From: Syntrophomonadaceae bacterium
GTDB lineage: Bacteria > Bacillota > Dethiobacteria > DTU022
Assembly: GCA_003558195.1 (NCBI GenBank)
Contig: PWMM01000097.1
Coordinates: forward strand, 1-9,124
Length of the DNA stretch: 9,124 nt
Direction: 5' to 3'
A program made the position numbers and the translations under genes. The notes beneath the pieces are model-generated. The model searched no databases. It saw only the letters and a program-made list of their open reading frames with translations, and had not been told where the DNA came from. Below, one piece after another: positions 6,085 to 9,124 of this stretch; positions within the stretch are counted from its first letter, which is position 1; each line of letters begins with the position of its first letter.

Positions 6085-7401
6085 ATGTATCTTCACCCGG
6101 CTCCACTATTTGCTACTGTAAATGACTTGATTAAAGGAAAGATAGATTTACAGGAATATGTAAATGAGCAATGTGATTGTATCGCTAAGTATGACGGGGA
6201 GATTAACGCCCTGCTACCTGAACCGGAACGCCGGGAAAGATTGCTCGGTGAAGCAGAAATTTTACAGAAAACATACCCGTACCCTGAAAAAAGACCACCT
6301 TTATATGGTGCCCTTGTAGGAGTTAAAGATATTTTTCATGTGGAAGGTTTTATTACCAGGGCAAACAGCAGTATTGATCCCCAGGAATTTGCCGGCCCGG
6401 AAGCTGATTGCATCAGCTTCTTACGTCAGGCCGGAGCCCTTATACTTGGGAAAACGGTAACTACTGAATTTGCTTACTATGAACCGGGCCCTACCAAAAA
6501 TCCTCATAATCCAGAACATACTCCGGGCGGTTCAAGCAGTGGTTCCGCCGCTGCGGTTGCTGCCGGGTTTAGCCCTTTAACTCTAGGGACTCAAACTGTA
6601 GGATCAATTAATCGGCCCGCTGCTTATTGTGGCGTTATTGGATTCAAAGCCAGTTATAAACGCATCCCTACAGAGGGGTTATTACACTTTTCACGTTCTG
6701 CCGACCATATCGGGTTTTTTGCCCAGGATGTTAAAGGAGTGGCTCTGGCCGCAGCAAGCCTCTGCTACAATTGGCAGGAGATTAGCGCTGGTTATCAACC
6801 TGTTCTGGGAGTGCCTAAAGGAAAGTATATGGAACAGCAGGTTTCGCCGGAAGGAATGAAAGCCTTTAAACAACAACTAATGAAATTGCAGGAATCAGGG
6901 TATGTTATTAAAGAGGTAAGCATCCTTGATGATATAGAGGAGATTACCAGGTGGCACCGCAAGTTAATATCGGCTGAAATAGCCCGAGAGCACAGTGATC
7001 TATTTAGACGTTTTGCTGATTTGTATCGGCCGCGTACGGCTGCATTAATCAAAGAGGGCCAGGGTGTTCCTGAAGAAGAATTGATCATTGCCCGTGGCAA
7101 ACAGAAAGAATTAAGAGAAAAACTGGAAACGGTTTTAAGGGATAAGGGGATTGGGCTTTGGGTCACACCTTCTGCGGCAGGCCCTGCTCCACAGGGATTG
7201 CAATCAACTGGCGATCCGGGCATGAATTTACCCTGGACACACGCCGGGTTGCCGACAGTGACCATCCCTTCTGGAAGGGCTGAAAACGGCTTGCCTCTCG
7301 GTTTACAGCTGGCGGCGCCGTTTATGGGAGATGAGTTGTTGCTACAGTGGGCAGAAGAAATAGCAGAAGTTTTTATAAAATACCAGGCTTTCATGGTTTA
7401 A
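6085..7401 (+). CDS. Amidase-signature family hydrolase
   Basis: A 438-residue enzyme that should hydrolyse a carboxamide, using the Ser-cisSer-Lys triad of the amidase-signature family. All three residues are visible: Lys81 in GVKDIFHVEG, the cis-Ser near 150 in TPGGSSSGSAAAVAAG, and the nucleophile Ser174 in TQTVGSINRPAAYCG. Their spacing (69 and 24 residues) equals that of characterised members. The length is usual for the family. A longer in-frame reading from 5986 would overlap the permease; ATG 6085 is preferred because GGGAGG (6071-6076) lies eight bases ahead of it and the family homology starts there. GatA of the tRNA amidotransferase is less likely, since no gatB or gatC lies nearby and the motifs are of the free-standing type. 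It is the last gene of the galU run, and its TAA overlaps the convergent stop of the next gene. Substrate unknown. Confidence 0.88.
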   Translation: MYLHPAPLFATVNDLIKGKIDLQEYVNEQCDCIAKYDGEINALLPEPERRERLLGEAEILQKTYPYPEKRPPLYGALVGVKDIFHVEGFITRANSSIDPQEFAGPEADCISFLRQAGALILGKTVTTEFAYYEPGPTKNPHNPEHTPGGSSSGSAAAVAAGFSPLTLGTQTVGSINRPAAYCGVIGFKASYKRIPTEGLLHFSRSADHIGFFAQDVKGVALAAASLCYNWQEISAGYQPVLGVPKGKYMEQQVSPEGMKAFKQQLMKLQESGYVIKEVSILDDIEEITRWHRKLISAEIAREHSDLFRRFADLYRPRTAALIKEGQGVPEEELIIARGKQKELREKLETVLRDKGIGLWVTPSAAGPAPQGLQSTGDPGMNLPWTHAGLPTVTIPSGRAENGLPLGLQLAAPFMGDELLLQWAEEIAEVFIKYQAFMV

Positions 7402-7853
7402 GAAAGTTTTAAGTTGGATCGATCAAGCAAGAAAGCAGCTAGCCTGGTTATTGTGATTGCCAGAATTAAGCGGGTGGTTAAAAGGATTACCGGGTTAGCA
7501 CCAAATACTGCCAGAACAAAAGTATCCTCAACTACAGAGTGACAGATGCTGATGAAGATACCGATCAAGAGTAGATCACGTTTGTTCAGGTACCCCTCAC
7601 GAGAGTATTCAATTATGAGAGCTGCTCCGAAAACAATGCCAAAAAAAATACCGGCCAGCATGGGAAAAGCTGCTTCTTCTGGTAAAGTAAGGATTTTTAG
7701 GGCTCCTTTTATCTTAACTGTAACTTTTTCTATTAACTGGTAATGACGGGCAATTTCAATGGTAACCAGGATCGGTATTAGAATTAGAGCCATCCGGGTT
7801 ATGCTGAAGATACTGTCGATAATGGTGTTGTAAAGTAAAATTAGGATATCCAT
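7398..7853 (-). CDS. Half-size Gate/nucleoside-recognition membrane protein, second of a pair
   Basis: A 151-residue membrane protein with about four hydrophobic segments (about residues 3-34, 61-82, 94-117 and 120-143). The motifs TLPEEAAFP (56-64) and ISICHSVVEDT (101-111) are typical of the 'nucleoside recognition'/Gate domain also found in SpmA, SpmB and FeoB. The intramembrane Cys-His with a nearby Glu/Asp is shared with the partner gene just upstream. The name of the domain is historical and does not establish nucleoside transport. The ATG at 7853 lies six bases after the partner's stop and has GGAGG about ten bases ahead, within the partner's last codons, so the two are translated from one mRNA. 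Its stop shares bases with the convergent amidase stop. Function unknown; a heterodimeric transporter or channel is a reasonable inference. Confidence 0.75.
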   Translation of the reverse strand: MDILILLYNTIIDSIFSITRMALILIPILVTIEIARHYQLIEKVTVKIKGALKILTLPEEAAFPMLAGIFFGIVFGAALIIEYSREGYLNKRDLLLIGIFISICHSVVEDTFVLAVFGANPVILLTTRLILAITITRLAAFLLDRSNLKLS

Positions 7854-7859
7854 CTTTTT

Positions 7860-8300
7860 TTATCCTCCAGCGGCCAGGGTATAAATAAGATTTAGGAGCA
7901 GCCCGGCTACAATAGCAGTAAAGATGCGCAGGGTAGCTGCTGCAGGAATTCTTAAGCCCGTGTAACTGCTAACAGCAGTTTCTATGGGCAAATCATGGCA
8001 AATACCGATCATTACAGCCAGGACCGTTATTTGTTGTGGGCTCAGGGTCATGGTAGTTATGACACCGAGGGCAGCGTAAAAATTAACAAAAGCGCTTAAC
8101 AACAGGGCTATGGTGGCCTCACCGGGTAATCCGAATAATGCCATGGCCGGTGAAAATAAACCAGCCAGCAATTCCATGATTCCAAAATGGTTGAGCAGTG
8201 CTACCAGTAAGGAAACCGGAATGATTATCTTAATTAGAAGCCATAGCAAACCAAGGCTTTTGATCAAACCCTTTTTTACTGGGATCATTATTGTGCTCAA
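7860..8300 (-). CDS. Half-size Gate/nucleoside-recognition membrane protein, first of a pair
   Basis: A 146-residue membrane protein with hydrophobic segments near residues 16-36, 62-85, 90-103 and 121-143. GLPGEAT (57-63) and IGICHDLPIETAV (98-110) correspond to TLPEEAA and ISICHSVVEDTFV in the gene downstream, so the two are diverged copies of the same half-unit. The start is TTG either way: TTG 8318 has GGAG only two bases ahead, which is too close, while TTG 8300 has AAAGGAG eight bases ahead and is chosen here; ATG 8288 is a third option but too far from it. The gene follows the protease stop by about 27 bases and precedes its partner by six, so all three look like one operon. SpmA/SpmB, a known Gate pair of somewhat larger proteins, act in spore-core dehydration; a similar role here is speculative. 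Confidence 0.72.
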   Translation of the reverse strand: MSTIMIPVKKGLIKSLGLLWLLIKIIIPVSLLVALLNHFGIMELLAGLFSPAMALFGLPGEATIALLLSAFVNFYAALGVITTMTLSPQQITVLAVMIGICHDLPIETAVSSYTGLRIPAAATLRIFTAIVAGLLLNLIYTLAAGG

Positions 8301-8308
8301 TATGGGTT

Positions 8309-8315
8309 CTCCTTT
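8309..8315 (-). promoter_or_regulatory. Ribosome binding site AAAGGAG that decides the TTG start at 8300
   Basis: Read on the minus strand, AAAGGAG is followed by eight bases and then TTG (8300-8298). This spacing is ideal. It lies inside the reading frame of the longer version that starts with TTG at 8318, and argues that the shorter protein is the real one. Confidence 0.5.
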
Positions 8316-8327
8316 CAAATCTCCTGT

Positions 8328-9124
8328 TTATTCTTCTCCTAATACCATATGCATCTGGATGAAACGCATCATATCGGTTCTACTGAGCAGGCCGACCAGA
8401 TCTCCGTTTTCTCTCATTACCAAAGCCCGCCCGATATTCTGGCTGGCCATCTTCATCATTACTTCTGCCGCATCCGTTTCAGGATTGATAACCATGCAAT
8501 CTTTAAGTGGAGTCATGACCCGGACTACAGGAGTATGAGGCCATTTTTCGCGGGGTATTTCTTTCAAGTCCTGTATAGTAACAATGCCATGGGTAGTGGA
8601 ACCATAGACCACAGGAAAAGCTCCATACTTATAATGCAAGAAATTGTCTGCCACCTGTTCCAGGGTTGCATCGGGAGAAATGGTTTGCAAACTTGTACTC
8701 ATTATTCTTGAAACTTTAATCCCGGAAAAAGTATCTTTAAATACAAGCTGAGAGTAACTGGACTGACCGGCCTGGTAAATCAACCAGCCTAAAAAAATCA
8801 ACCAGATCCCAAATAGATTTCCCTGGAAAAAGATGATAACGAAGCCGGCACCCATGGCGAAAAAAGAAAGAGTGCTACCTATAGCAACTGCTATGCGGGT
8901 TGCTTTAAGCATGTTTTGACTGAAGTACCAGATTATAGAACGAAATAAACGTCCTCCATCAAGTGGAAATGCGGGAATAAGGTTAAAGGCGGCCATGATT
9001 ATATTTATCCTGGCGATGAAGAATACAGCCTCGCTGAAAATGGAGCCTGGAGATAAAATAAAGTAATAAAGGCTTCCGGTTAAAAGGGCCAGCGTAAAGC
9101 TGGTTAGTGGCCCGGCTGCTGTAA
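8328..9124 (-). CDS. Site-2 (M50) metalloprotease with C-terminal CBS pair, N-terminus outside the window
   Basis: The frame stays open to the window end, so this is a 5'-truncated gene of at least 264 codons. A start at ATG 8996 is only an internal methionine, because protease-family sequence (AAGPLTSFTLALL, then FNLIPAFPLDGGRLFRS) continues upstream of it. FPLDGG holds the conserved metal-binding Asp of S2P/SpoIVFB-type intramembrane proteases; the HExxH motif would lie beyond the window. Further membrane segments follow, then two CBS domains: one from VSRIMSTSLQTISPDATLEQ to GIVTIQDLKEI, the other from VVRVMTPLKDCMVINPETDA to VGLLSRTDMMRFI near the C-terminus. Such proteases cut membrane-bound substrates, and the CBS pair is thought to tie activity to adenine nucleotides, as shown for SpoIVFB with ATP. 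The substrate is unknown. Two Gate-type membrane genes follow closely on the same strand. Confidence 0.9.
   Translation of the reverse strand, partial: TAAGPLTSFTLALLTGSLYYFILSPGSIFSEAVFFIARINIIMAAFNLIPAFPLDGGRLFRSIIWYFSQNMLKATRIAVAIGSTLSFFAMGAGFVIIFFQGNLFGIWLIFLGWLIYQAGQSSYSQLVFKDTFSGIKVSRIMSTSLQTISPDATLEQVADNFLHYKYGAFPVVYGSTTHGIVTIQDLKEIPREKWPHTPVVRVMTPLKDCMVINPETDAAEVMMKMASQNIGRALVMRENGDLVGLLSRTDMMRFIQMHMVLGEE

Noticed and set aside
6795..7394. A 199-codon minus-strand open frame opposite the amidase
   Set aside because: It lies wholly antisense to a well-supported amidase with intact catalytic residues and has no recognisable domain.
6085..7401. Amidase as GatA of the glutamyl-tRNA amidotransferase
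   Set aside because: No gatC or gatB neighbours, and the motif details fit a free-standing amidase better.
7417..7424. GATCGATC palindrome near the convergent gene ends as a terminator
   Set aside because: It has no loop and no following T tract, and it lies within codons of the minus-strand gene.

Overview
The window looks like chromosome from an anaerobic, probably spore-forming Bacillota (Clostridia-like) bacterium. The reasons are a non-pyrrolysine MttB-type methyltransferase beside a corrinoid protein, strong AGGAGG-type ribosome binding sites, TTG starts, moderate GC, and membrane genes related to SpmA/SpmB and SpoIVFB. The taxonomic call is inference; nothing here identifies a species.

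Layout. (1) Bases 1-1325, plus strand: the last codons of a corrinoid (B12-binding) methyl-carrier protein, followed one base later by a class I SAM-dependent methyltransferase. (2) Bases 1326-1592: a gene-free gap with a clear intrinsic terminator. (3) Bases 1593-3622: a stand-alone twin-CBS protein and, 50 bp later, an MttB-superfamily methyltransferase without an in-frame UAG. (4) Bases 3623-4127: a 505-bp gap with a long imperfect inverted repeat that could be a structured RNA, and an 18-codon leader ORF with its own ribosome binding site that runs into the next gene. (5) Bases 4128-7401: a tight plus-strand run of galU, two tandem paralogous half-size permeases, and an amidase-signature hydrolase. 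(6) Bases 7398-9124, minus strand: a site-2 (M50) protease with two CBS domains, running off the window at its N-terminus, followed by two tandem half-size 'Gate'/nucleoside-recognition membrane proteins. The amidase and the last Gate gene converge and share the bases TTAA as their two stop codons.

How the genes may work together. The corrinoid protein and the MttB homologue suggest demethylation of a quaternary amine (for example a betaine) to a methyl-corrinoid that feeds one-carbon metabolism; the substrate cannot be read from sequence. The CBS protein directly ahead of mttB may be an adenylate or SAM sensor for that step. The rest looks like envelope and membrane functions. Most unusual are two unrelated tandem pairs of about 150-175-residue membrane proteins, each pair sharing family motifs and so probably forming heterodimers, and a CBS-regulated intramembrane protease encoded with one of those pairs. 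I saw no CRISPR, tRNA, rRNA, insertion sequence or phage gene.
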